Source: Rudaea sp. 3F27F6
Lineage (GTDB): Bacteria > Pseudomonadota > Gammaproteobacteria > Xanthomonadales > Rhodanobacteraceae
Direction of reading: 5' to 3'
NCBI RefSeq assembly: GCF_005503555.1
Contig: NZ_SCNG01000003.1
Coordinates: 372,001 to 436,000, forward strand
Length of the DNA stretch: 64,000 nucleotides
A program made the translations under genes and the position numbers. Below the pieces are notes generated by a model. That model worked only from the letters and a program-made list of their open reading frames with translations, was not told the DNA's origin and did not search any database. This document shows positions 1 through 11,900 of this stretch, one piece after another; position 1 is the stretch's first letter, and each line of letters begins with the position of its first letter.

Positions 1-1
1 G

Positions 2-2632
2 CCCACCGCGCGCGCCGAGGCGCTCGCACGCCAGGGGATTGTTGGCGATCTCGCCGCCGAGGTGCTTGCGTTGTGTGCGGCTGACGACCGCGATCGCACC
101 GGCGCGCTGACCGGCGTGCGCGACCGCGTGTTCGCCGAAGCGGCGGCGCCGCAACCGGCGATCGGCGAGGTGTTCGGCGTGTGGCGCGTCGCCGAAGAAA
201 TCGGCCGCGGCGGCATGGGCCGCGTCTATCGCGTGGAACGCAGCGACGGCAGCTACGTGCAGACCGCGGCGCTGAAATTCATCCGCGGCTTCGCCAGCAG
301 CGCGGCCATCGCGAACTTCGCGCGCGAGAGGCAATTGCTTGCGGACCTGAACCACCCGAATATCGCGCGCCTGCTCGACGGCGGCACGAGCGGACAAGGG
401 CAGCCGTACCTGGTGATGGAGTTCATCGCCGGGCAGCCGATCGACGACTACTGCCGCGAGCGCCGGCTCGGTCTCGCCGCGACCCTCGATCTGTTCGTCG
501 CGGCCTGCGCCGCGGTCGGCCACGCGCACCGCCAACTCGTCGTGCATTGCGATCTCAAGCCGTCGAATATTTTGGTCAATGCGCAGGGACAGCCGGTGCT
601 GCTCGACTTCGGCATCGCCCAGCTGGCCGAGCGCTATGCCGAAGACACCGTCGCCACCGGCATTTCGTCCGGCTACACCCCGGGTTATGCGAGCCCAGAG
701 CAGCGGCGCGGCGAGCGTGTCGGCGTCGCCAGCGACATCTACAGCCTCGGCATGGTGTTGCGCGCCATGCTCGACGCGGCGAACGTCGAAGCCGAAGCCG
801 AGCTATCCGCGATTCTCGTGATGGCGACGCGCGAAGACCCGGCAGCGCGTTATTCGTCGGTCGAGGCGCTGTGCGACGACATCGCGCGCCTGCGCGCACA
901 TCGGCCGGTGCGCGCGCTGCCGGCAAGTACGGCGTACCGGTTCTCGCGCTTCGCGCGGCGCAACTGGATAGGGTTGTCGGTCGCCGCGGGCATCGTGTTG
1001 CTGTGCGCGTTGTTCACCGGCAGAGTGATTGCCGAACGCGATCGCGCGCGGCAGGCCGAAAGCGAAGCGCGCGCCGCGGAAACCGCTGCGCGCGAGACCA
1101 CCAATTTCCTCATCTCCGTGTTCGAGGGAGCCAACCCCGACGCGGGCAGCGGCAATGTCTCGATCGCCACGTTGCTCGACCAGGCGCTGCTGCGCGTCGA
1201 ACGCGATCTCGCCGAGCAGCCGGCGACGCAAGCGCAGATGTCGGCCGCGCTCGCCGAGGTGCTGTTCGTGATCGGTCAGCAAGAGCGCGGGCGTGCGCTG
1301 TATACCAAAGCCATCGCACTGGAGCGCACGCAGAACCGGCCGCTCGTGCTGGCGGAGATGCTGATAGACAATGCCAAGACTTATCTGAAATACATGGCGG
1401 GCGGCACCGCTCCCGACGACGATCTGCGCGAGGCATTGCGTCTGGTCGAAAGCAACACCGGCGCCGACTCGCTGTTGCGGCTCGAACTCATCCGCAACGC
1501 GGCCAGCGTGCTCGGCGATTCCGATCCGACGAAGGCGGCGCCCCTGTTCGAGCAGAGCCTGGTTCTGATGCGAAAGCTCAAACCGGACAGCGCGGATCTG
1601 GTCGACGAACTGTCGAGCTATGGCTGGAACGAGCGTCGCCGCGGCAGCTACGACCATGCGATCGCCTTGATGCAGGAAGCCAACGCCCTGCAACTGCGCC
1701 TGCACGGCGATGCGCACGAAGAATATGCGCTGCAACTGGAAGCCATCGGCAATACGATGAGCCGCGCGCGCCGCTTCGATGAAGCCGGGCCGCTGTTTGC
1801 GCGCGCGCTCGAACTGCACCGCCGCTACGGCCGCATGGACAGCAAGATCGGCGCCTGGTCGTTGGCCCAGTATGCGTCGTTTCTCGTCAACGCCGGGCGC
1901 GCGAAGGACGCGCTGCCGCTCTACGACGAAATCTTTGCGATCGCCAAGCGCAAATTTTCCGAAGACGACGGTTCCATTCCGGTATGGACGCACAATTTTG
2001 CCAATGCCGTTGCCGAAGCGGGCGATCTGGACCGCGCGGAACAACTGAACGGGCAGGCCCTGGCGAAGGCGCGCCGCCAGTGGAGCGCGAACGATGCCGC
2101 CACGGCGCTCGTCCTGGCGACCCGTGCGCGAATCCTGAGCTGGCGCGACTGCGATCCCGGCGGTGGCGAGGCCATCGATCAGGTGCTGGCGATCTACGCC
2201 GCCAAGCCCGCGCAGGACGAGAACGATTTGTACTCCATCAAAGTGCAGCGTGCGCGCTGGCTGACGTCGTGCAAGCGCTTCGACGATGCGCAGGCGCAAC
2301 TCGATGCCGTCGCGGCGCAGGCGGCGAAGCTGAAGCCGATGACGGTGTGGGAACTGGCGCAAACGCAGGCGCTGCTGCACCTGCAGCGCAGCGGCGACGC
2401 GGCCGCGCTCGCCGAGGTGGAGAACGCCGAAGCCGCCGCGGCCCGGGTCTTCGCGCCGGGCGATCCGCGCATCGCGCTGGCCATGCTGCCGCGCGCCGAG
2501 TGGCTGGGCGCGCACGCGCGCGACGACGCGGCGGCAAAACTCGCCGACGCCATCCTCGCCGGCATCGAAGGCAGGCTCTTGCCGAATTCGCCGTTGTTCG
2601 CGCGCGTTCGCGCCTTGCACGAACCGCGCTGA
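2..2632 (+). CDS. Serine/threonine protein kinase with TPR-type C-terminal region, 5' truncated by window edge
   Basis: The frame is open to the left edge, so the true start lies upstream; an ATG-like start at 62 is unlikely. The kinase domain follows at about 170-940. It has the glycine loop GRGGMGRVY, the VAIK-type lysine in AALKFI, catalytic loop HCDLKPSNIL (HCD in place of HRD), DFG in LLDFGIAQL and the YASPEQ activation-segment end. One membrane segment (around 965-1030, WIGLSVAAGIVLLCALF) separates the cytoplasmic kinase from a roughly 500-residue alpha-helical region with TPR-like repeats that is presumably periplasmic. This layout is the usual Hanks-type kinase of Lysobacterales, often encoded next to an ECF sigma factor, which would lie off the left end. 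Substrate unknown. The next gene on the same strand encodes a giant secreted protein 359 bp downstream. Confidence 0.93.
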   Translation, partial: PTARAEALARQGIVGDLAAEVLALCAADDRDRTGALTGVRDRVFAEAAAPQPAIGEVFGVWRVAEEIGRGGMGRVYRVERSDGSYVQTAALKFIRGFASSAAIANFARERQLLADLNHPNIARLLDGGTSGQGQPYLVMEFIAGQPIDDYCRERRLGLAATLDLFVAACAAVGHAHRQLVVHCDLKPSNILVNAQGQPVLLDFGIAQLAERYAEDTVATGISSGYTPGYASPEQRRGERVGVASDIYSLGMVLRAMLDAANVEAEAELSAILVMATREDPAARYSSVEALCDDIARLRAHRPVRALPASTAYRFSRFARRNWIGLSVAAGIVLLCALFTGRVIAERDRARQAESEARAAETAARETTNFLISVFEGANPDAGSGNVSIATLLDQALLRVERDLAEQPATQAQMSAALAEVLFVIGQQERGRALYTKAIALERTQNRPLVLAEMLIDNAKTYLKYMAGGTAPDDDLREALRLVESNTGADSLLRLELIRNAASVLGDSDPTKAAPLFEQSLVLMRKLKPDSADLVDELSSYGWNERRRGSYDHAIALMQEANALQLRLHGDAHEEYALQLEAIGNTMSRARRFDEAGPLFARALELHRRYGRMDSKIGAWSLAQYASFLVNAGRAKDALPLYDEIFAIAKRKFSEDDGSIPVWTHNFANAVAEAGDLDRAEQLNGQALAKARRQWSANDAATALVLATRARILSWRDCDPGGGEAIDQVLAIYAAKPAQDENDLYSIKVQRARWLTSCKRFDDAQAQLDAVAAQAAKLKPMTVWELAQTQALLHLQRSGDAAALAEVENAEAAAARVFAPGDPRIALAMLPRAEWLGAHARDDAAAKLADAILAGIEGRLLPNSPLFARVRALHEPR

Positions 2633-2991
2633 AATCCTCGGCGCGAGATTGCTGCGCCGGGACGGGTTCGAGCGATACCGCGGCCGCGTTCACGTTTTGC
2701 GCTGCGCGTCGAAGTGTCCGCGCGGACTCGACCGCGATGATGATCCCCGCCGGCGCCGAATTACGAATATCCGATCGACGCCGCAATGTGCTCGAAACCA
2801 GGGGAAACACCGTGCCTTATCCGACTGCCATCCATCGGCTGTTTCGCCGTGCGGTGTTTTTCCGCACGCCGAATTCGCCGCAGCGCACGGACCTGCCTAG
2901 TTTTAGACCTACGTCGTCGTTCGCCGATCGGCTAGGCTCGGCGAATCACCGCACAGGGGAGCGCGCGCACTTCGCGCGGAAAGCCGTTCGT
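2633..2991. other. Intergenic region between kinase and giant secreted protein gene
   Basis: No convincing gene. A perfect 8-bp inverted repeat (TTCGCCGA at 2920-2927 and TCGGCGAA at 2938-2945) lies about 50 bp before the next start codon and could be an operator or a leader hairpin. No run of T follows it, so it is not a typical terminator. A purine-rich GGAAAG at about 2979-2984 may be the ribosome binding site of the next gene. Confidence 0.4.
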
Positions 2992-5900
2992 ATGTCGATC
3001 ACGCAAAGTCCGTTTGCCGCGCGCCGGGTCGGGGCGGCTCGAACGGGGTTGGTTCTGTCCCGCATCGCACACGGATTCGCGTCGCTACGAAATCGCTGCA
3101 TCCCGTTTCTGCTGGCCGTTCTGAGCCTCGCGTCGATCGTCGGCACGACGCCGGCTTTCGCCGCGCTCGCCTATATCCCGATGACGTCCAATAGCAAAGT
3201 GTCGGTCGTCGATACGGCGACCGACACGGTCACGGCGACGATCTCCCCGCTCTGTTCGTCGCCGTTCGGCGTCGCCGTCAATCCGGCCGGCACGCGCGCC
3301 TATTTCGGCTGCCAGAGCAGCAACAATGTCGCCGTGGTGGACACCGCGAGCAATACGCTGATCACCACGGTCAGCGTCAGCGCGGCGCCGGTCGGCGTGG
3401 TCGTCTCTCCCGACGGCTCCCTCGTCTACGTCGTCAGCGGAACCGGCGCCGGCACCTTGAGCGTGATCAACACCGCGACCAACACGGTCGGCTCCACTAT
3501 GGCGATCGATGCAAACCCGTGGGCGCTCACGATCACGCCCGACGGCAAGCGTCTCTACATCGCCTACCAGGCAGGCGCCAGCGGCGTCGCCGTGATCGAC
3601 ACCACGAGCATGAGCAAAATCGCGAACGTCAGCGTCGGCATCACGCCGAATGCCGTGGTGATGAGCCCGGACGGCACGCGCACCTATGTTGCGGCGTGGA
3701 CGTCGGCACAGGTCGCGGTCATCAACAACGCGACCAATACGGTGACCAAGACGATCGCGACCGGACCGACCAGCTACAAGCTCGCGGGCATCGTCGTCAG
3801 CCCCGACGGCAGCAAGATTTATGCGACCAGCTATCAGAGCAAGAACGTCGCAGTCATCGATACGACGAGCCTCACGGTGACTTCGACGATCGCGACCGGA
3901 GGCTCGGCCTACGGCATCGACATCACGCCCGACGGGAAAAAACTCTACGTCACCAACAACGATGCGTCGGGCACGGTCAACGTCGTCGACCTCTCCACGG
4001 CGACGCCGACTGTTTCCACGATCACGCTCGGCGGTGCCGGTTATTTCTCCGCAGTCGGCCGGTTCATTCGTCCGCAGGTGCAGGCTGCGCAAACGATTAC
4101 CGGTCTCTCGGCGTCGCCACCGACGCCGATGTTCTCCGCTGGCGGTACCTTCAGTGTGTCGGCCACGGGCGGCGCCTCGGGCAATCCGGTCACGTTCACG
4201 AGCCTGACGACTGCCGTGTGCACGAGCGGCGGCGCCAACGGCGCGACGATCACCATGCTCGGCGCGGGCACGTGCACGATCCAGGCGAACCAGGCCGGCA
4301 ACAGCCAGTACAGCACGGCCAGCCCGGTCAATCTCGACGTGGCGATCGCCAAAGGCACGCAGTTCGTCACCAACTTCGTCGCCACGCCGCCGGTTTACGT
4401 CTACGGCGGCAGCTACACCTTGTCGGCGACGCCGGGCGCCTCGGGCATTCCGGTCACGTTTGCGTCGCTGACGCCGTCGGTCTGTACGGTCAATGCTGCC
4501 GCGCTGACCGTCGTGACCGCAGGACTCTGCAAGCTCACCGCGGATCAAGCCGGCAACGCGAACTACAACGCCGCGCAGACCCTGGAATACGACATCACCA
4601 TGGCGAAAGCCGATCAGACGATCACGAACTTCGCCGCCAGTCCGGCAGCGCCGGTCTTCGTATCGGGTGGCACGTTCAGCGTGTCGGCCACGCGTGGCGC
4701 GTCGTCCGGCGCGCTCGTTTTCGCTTCGAGCACGACCAGCGTCTGCACGGTCAGTGCAACCACGGTCACGATGGTCGCCGCCGGCATCTGCTCGCTCACT
4801 GCCAATCAGGCCGGCGACGCCAATTACAACGCCGCACCGACCACGACGCTGTCGCTGAACGTGCAGCCGCCCCCGCCGTCGGTGACGGGCGTGAACGTGC
4901 CGCCCAACGGTCTTTACGGTATCGGCAGGACGCTCGACTTCACCGTGCAGTTCAGCAGTCCGGTCACGGTGGCCGGCGCGCCGCGCTTCGTCCTGATCAT
5001 ACCGACCCTCGGTGGGCGCTACGTGAACTACGTGTCCGGCAGCGGCACGCAGAGTCTGCTGTTTCGCTATCCGTTCGGCGGCGGCGTGCCGAACAACACC
5101 AGTGGCATTACGCTGAACAGCAGCAGCATCGACCTCAACGGCGGCAGCCTGGTCGATGCGAACAACGGCGCCGCGGCTGTGCTGACATTGAACAACGTGC
5201 CCTCGCTCGCCGGCATCGTTCTCGACGGCACGGCGCCGACGGTGACGTCGATCGCGCTCGTCGGTTCGCCGCCGGCCACGAGCAGGACGATCTCGTACAC
5301 GATCACGTTCTCGGAGCCGGTAACCGGCGTCGCCGCGGGCGCTTTCAAAGTCGAAACCGTCGACGGCTCGGCGACCGGCCAGCTCGGTGCGGTGACCGGC
5401 AGCGGCAGCAGTTACACCGCCGTGGTGAACAACATCGCCGGCGTCGGTCATTTGTTCCTGACCTTGAACAGCAGCGGCACGGGCATCGCCGATGCCGCCG
5501 GCAATGCCATTTCCGGCGGATTCCGTCTCGCCGATCAATTCCAGGCAAACGTGCAGTTGCTCTGCTACGTCAACAAGGCGGCTACGGGAGCGAACGACGG
5601 CACGAGCTGGACCGATGCGTATACCGATCTGCAGCCGGCCGTACGTAGTGCCGCCTGCGCTCAAGTCTGGGCGGCGAAGGGCGTGTACAAACCCGGCACT
5701 GCGACGACCGACAGCTTCCAGCCGCGCGCCGGTCAGAAGATCTACGGCGGTTTTGCCGGCGTCGAAGCGGCGCTGAGCGATCGCACGCTGAGCGTGATCG
5801 CGACGAATCCCACGGTCATGTCCGGCGACATCGACGGCAACGACACGACCGATGCGAATGGCGTCGTGCTCGATGCGGCGCAGATTGCCGGCAGCAACAG

Positions 5901-8900
5901 CGTGAATGTGGTGAAGATGAACAACGGCGGCGCGGCCGGCTATGGCCCCGACACGGTGATCGACGGCTTCATCATCACCGCGGGCGACGCCAGCGCCACC
6001 ACCGGCCTCGGCGGCGGCCTCAGATGCGACGCGTCGCTGGCCCAGGCGAGTTGCGGCTTCACCCTGAGCAATCTGGTCTTCAGCGGCAACCGCGCCGTCG
6101 GCGGCGGCGCATTGAGTCTGACCAGCAGCGCCGGCACCGCCAATGCGATCGTGTCGAAAGTTCTGTTCCGCGGCAATCGCGCCGTCGGTCTCGGCGGCTC
6201 GGGCGGTGCGGTCAGCCTCTCCGCACCGCCCGCCGCCGGTCGTGTCAGCCCGGCGTTTTCCAACGTGGTTTTCAGCGGCAACAGTTCGTCGAACTGGGGC
6301 GGCGCCATCGACCTCAACGTCAACCTCGGCACAGTCACGCCGACGTTCGACAACGCTACCTTCACCGGCAACACGAGCGCCGTGAGGCGCGGCGGCGCCC
6401 TCTCCAGCGAGGCCTATGGCACCGGCGGCGTGGCCAACGCGACGTTGCGCAATTCGATCCTGTGGGGCGATGTCCTCAATGCAGGCGATCCCGAGATTGT
6501 TTTCGCATCCAACGGTGCGGTAACGCTCGACCACAGCATCGTGCAGGGCGGTTGCCCGAGCGGAAACGCCACGTGCACGAACATGGTCGCAGGCGATCCG
6601 AAGCTCGGCGCGCTAGGCAATTACGGCGGCGCCGTTCTGTCGGTACTGCCCGGCGGCGGTAGCGCGGCGATCGATGCCGGAACCTGCCAGTTGCCGGACG
6701 ACGTTCGCGGCGTGCCACGCCCGCAGGGCGCCGGCTGCGACATCGGCGCGGTCGAGTCGCGCCTGTCCGTGCTGACGGTGAGCGTCAGCGGCGGCGGCAG
6801 CGTGTCGGCCAGCGCGGCGCCGCTACCGGTGAGCGGCGGCATCGCAGCCTGCACGGCCAGTTGCAGCGCGACCTATAACGGCGAAGCGCTGTCGACCGTC
6901 ACGCTGACCGCGACGCCGAATGCGCAGCAGAGTTTCTCGGCATGGAGCGGCGATTGCAGCGGCACGAATCCCGTGACCACGGTGGCGATGACCGCGGCGA
7001 GAACCTGTACGGCAACTTTCACGCAGAACCTCACGCAGACCACGCTCGTGCTGAGCAGCGGTACCAACCCGAGCAACTACGGTACCTCGCTGAGTTTCAC
7101 CGCGACTGTCGCGGCCGTCGCACCGGCCACGCAGACGCCGACCGGCAATGTGAGCTTCTACGACGGCACCACCCTGCTCGGCACACAGGCGCTCAACGGC
7201 GCCGGCACGGCGACCTTCACCACGAGCACCTTGAGCGCCGACACGCACTCGATCACCGCGCAGTACACCGGCGATACGAACTATGCCGCCGCCGCGCAGC
7301 CGCCGTCGGGCGCACTGAGCCAAGTCGTTATCGCGATCACGCCGACGCTGACCTGGGGCACGCCGAGTGCGATCGTCTACGGCACGCCGCTCAGCGCGGC
7401 GCAATTGAATGCGACCGCGACCTACAACGGCAATCCGGTGGCGGGCACCTTCATCTACACGCCTCTCGCCGGCAGCGTGCTGCCCGCGGGCAACGCGCAG
7501 ACTTTGGCGGTGACCTTCAACCCGATCGACACGACCAACTACACAAGCGCGGCGGCGAGCGTGCAGATCAACGTGACGCGCGCACCGCTGACGGTGACCG
7601 GCACGAACGCGCAGAACAAACCGTATGACGGCACGGCGACCGCGACCTTGGGCGGCGGCACGCTCGTCGGCGTAATCCCTGCCGACGCAAGCAACGTGAG
7701 CCTGACCCAGACTGGCACGTTCGCCCAGGCCAACGTCGGTACCGGCATTGCGGTGACTGCGAACGATTCGATCGGCGGCAGCGCCGCAGGCAACTACACG
7801 CTGACCCAGCCGACCGGTCTGAGTGCCAACATCACCGCGTTGACCCTGACCTACAAAGCCACAGCGGCCACGATCGCCTACGGCACCACGCCGAGCGGCC
7901 TGAGCGGCACGTTGAGCGGATTTATCAGCGGTGAATCGCAGGCCACGGCGACGACCGGCACATTGAGCTTCACGACAACGGCGACCGCGTCGAGCGCGCC
8001 GGGTAGCTATCCGATCGACGGTAGCGGCTTGACCGCGAATCACGGCAACTACAGCTTTGCGCAGGATGCGGGCAACGCCACCGCGCTGACCATTTCCGCC
8101 GCGGCGACATCCACCACGCTGACGTCGAGCCCGACCTCGGCCGTCTACGGCCAGAGCGTGACCTTCACGGCGACGATCTCGCTGCCAAGCGGCAACAGCG
8201 GCACCGCGGTCGGCAAGGTCGAGTTTGTAGAAGGCGCCAATCCGCTGCCGGCAGGCTGCGCGACCGCGGTGACGGTGAGTGGCGGTGTCGCCACCTGCAC
8301 GACGCAGGCTCTGTCGGTCGGATCGCATCACGTCGTTGCGACCTTCACACCGAGCGACGGCAATACGGGCGTCTCGGCGGCGAGTACTGACGTCACGGTG
8401 AGCGCCGCGGCGACCACGACCACGATCACCAACGCGCAGCCGTGGACGGTCGCGCTCGGTGCATCGACGACGGTCAATGTGACGGTGACAGCGACTGCGC
8501 CGGGCTCCGGCACGCCGACCGGCACGGTGACCGTGAGCAACGGCGGCTCGGGCAGTGGCGACCACTGCACGATCACCTTGCCGGCGACGAGTTGCACGCT
8601 CACGCCGAGCAGCGCCGGTACAAAGACGGTAACAGCGACTTACACGCCCGACTCGGCATCGAGCACCAACTTCACCGGCAGCAATGCGAGCGCGTCGCTG
8701 AGCGTCAGCGCAACTCAGCCTGTCGTGGCGCTGACGAGTTCGGCGAATCCGAGCGTGTTTGGCCAGAGCGTGACCTTGACCGGCACGCTGACGCCGGCCA
8801 CAGGCGGCGTCACGCCAAGCGGTAGCGTGCATTTCTTTATCGACGGCACGACGGAAATCTGTTCCAACACGACGCTCAGTGCAGTCGGCGCGACCAATGC

Positions 8901-11900
8901 GGTCAGCGCGACCTGCGCCGTACCGCAAGCCGACTTGAGCGTCGGCGATCATCCGCTGCGCTTCCAGTACGACGGTGATGCCAACAATGTTGCGTCGAGC
9001 GCGACCTTGGTGAATGGCTCGCAGCAGACTATTCCGCAGACGGTCAATGTTGCGCAGACGACGACGACGGTGACCGCACCGGCCTCGATCGTGCTCGGCA
9101 ACCCGGTGACGATCGGCGTCAGCGTCAGTGCGAATGCGCCCGGTGCGGGCATTCCCCCCGGCTCGGTTACGGTGAGCCTCGGCGGGCAGACCTGCAGCGC
9201 CGTACTCGATACGAGCGGCGCGGGTAATTGTGTACTGACGCCGCCGGCGCCGGCCGGCAGCAAGACGATCACGGCCAGCTACGCCGGTTCGAGCAACTTC
9301 GCGGCGAGTTCGGGTACGGCGAGCCTGCAAGTCAGTGCCGTGGCGACGACGACGACCTTGGTCGCGCCGGCCACGGCGGTATACGGCCAGAGTGTGACCT
9401 TCACGGCGACGGTGTCGCTGCCGAGCGGGAATCCGGGTACGCCGGCAGGCACGGTGGCGTTCAGCGAAAATGGCAATCCGCTTCCGTCGGGCTGCGCGAC
9501 TGCGGTGACGGTAAGTGGCGGCGTCGCGACCTGCACGACGCAGGGCCTCGCGGTGTCGGCGACCACGCATCATGTGATCGCGACATTTACGCCGAGCGAC
9601 AGCAACACGACCGGATCGTCGGGCAGCACGAACGTCACCGTCAGCGCGGCAGCGACGACGACCACGATCACCAACGCGCAGCCGTGGACGGTTTCGCTCG
9701 GCGCATCGACGACGGTCAATGTCACGGTGGCGGCGACTGCACCCGGCTCGGGCACGCCGACCGGTACAGTGACGGTGAGCACCGGCGGTTCGGGCAGCGG
9801 CGATCACTGCACGATCACCTTGCCGGCGACGAACTGCGCGCTGATACCAAGCAGCGCCGGCACAAAGACCGTGACGGCGACCTACACGCCCGACTCTGCA
9901 TCGAGCACGAACTTCACCGGCAGCAATGCGAGCGCATCGCTGAGCGTCAGCGCAACTCAGCCGGTCGCTGCGCTGACGAGTTCGGCAAATCCGAGCGTAT
10001 TCGGTCAGAGCGTGACTTTGACCGGTACGCTGACGCCGGCCGCGGGCGGCGTCACGCCGAGCGGCAGCGTGCATTTCTTTATCGACGGCACGACGGAAAT
10101 CTGTGCGAACGCGGCACTCAGTGCAATCGGTGCGAGCAACGCGGTCAGCGCGACCTGCGTCATACCGCAGGCCGACTTGAGCGTCGGCGATCATGCGGTA
10201 CGTTTCCAATACGAAGGCGATGCGAACAACACGTCGTCGACGGCGACCTTGGTCAATGGCTCGCAGCAGACGATTCCGCAGACGGTCAATGTCGCACAGA
10301 CCACGACGACGGTGAGCGCACCGGCCTCGATCGTACTCGGCAACCCGGTGACGATCGGCGTCAGCGTCAGCGCGAATGCGCCAGGCGCGGGCGTTCCGTC
10401 GGGCGAAGTGACGGTGAACGTACAAGGCCAAATCTGCAGCGTGACCCTCGACTCGACCGGCGCGGGCAGTTGCACGCTGACGCCGTCGGCGCCCGCGGGC
10501 AACAAGACGATCACGGCGAACTACGCGGGCTCGACTAACTTTGCCGCGAGTTCGGGCACGGCGAGTCTGCAAGTCGGTTCGGCAGCGACGACGACGACCC
10601 TGGCTGCGCCGGCGACGGCGGTATTCGGCCAGAGCGTCACCTTCACGGCGACGGTGTCGCTGCCGAGCGGCAATCCGGGCACACCGGCCGGGACGGTGGC
10701 GTTCAGCGAAAATGGCAATCCGCTTCCGTCGGGATGCGCGACTGCGGTGACGCTGACCGGCGGCGTCGCAACCTGTACGACGCAGGGCCTCGCAGTGTCG
10801 GCGACGGCGCATCATGTGATTGCGACATTTACGCCGAGCGACAACAACACGACCGGATCGTCGGGCAGCACGAACGTCACCGTCAGCGCGGCAGCGACCA
10901 CGACCACGATCACCAACGCGCAGCCGTGGGCGGTCGCGCTCGGCGCATCGACGACGGTCAACGTCACCGTCGCGGCGACCGCACCCGGCTCGGGCACGCC
11001 GACCGGCACGGTGACCGTGAGCAACGGCGGCTCGGGTAGCGGCGATCACTGCACGATCACTTTGCCGGCAACAAGCTGCACACTGACACCAAGCAGCGCC
11101 GGTACAAAGACGGTAACAGCGACTTACACCCCCGACTCCGCATCGAGCACGAACTTCACCGGCAGCAATGCGAGTGCCTCGCTCGGCGTCAACGCTTCGC
11201 AACCGGGCACAACCCTGATCAGCTCGGTCAACCCGAGTGTGTTCGGCCAGGGCGTCACGCTGACCGGCACGGTGACGCCGGTCGCAGGCGGCGTCACGCC
11301 GACCGGCAAGGTGCAGTTCTTTATCGACGGCGAAACCGAGATCTGCGCGGACTCTACGTTGAGCGCAACCGGCACGGCCAACTCGGTCAACGCCACCTGC
11401 ACGGTGCCGCAGGCCGATCTGAGCGTCGGCGATCATGCGCTGCGATTCCAGTACGAAGGCGATGCGAACAACACGCCGTCGACGGCGACCTTGCTCGATG
11501 GCACGCAGCAAACGATTCCGCAGACAGTCCACGTCGCACAGACCACGACGACCGTGACCGCACCGGCCTCGATCGTACTCGGCAATCCGGTGACGATCGG
11601 CGTCAGCGTCAGCGCAAATGCGCCCGGTGCCGGCATTCCGTCGGGCGAAGTCGCAGTGAACGTGCAAGGCCAGATCTGCAGCGTCGTTCTCGACTCGACC
11701 GGCGCGGGCAACTGCACGCTGGCGCCGCAGGCACCGGCCGGCAGCAAGACGATCACGGCGAGCTACGTGGGCTCGACCAACTTCGCCGCGAGTTCGGGTA
11801 CGGCAAACTTGCTGGTCGGCGCTGCCGCAACGACAACGACGCTGACGGCGAGTTCGGCCACGACCGTCTACGGCCAGAGCGTCACCTTCACGGCGACGGT

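Noticed and set aside
1984-2991. Upstream extension of the giant secreted protein gene
   Set aside because: Overlaps the kinase gene in another frame, is Arg-rich, and would place the signal peptide almost 400 residues inside the protein.
3085-6534. 1,149-codon minus-strand open frame
   Set aside because: Same shadow effect opposite the propeller and beta-helix parts of the giant gene; composition is not protein-like.
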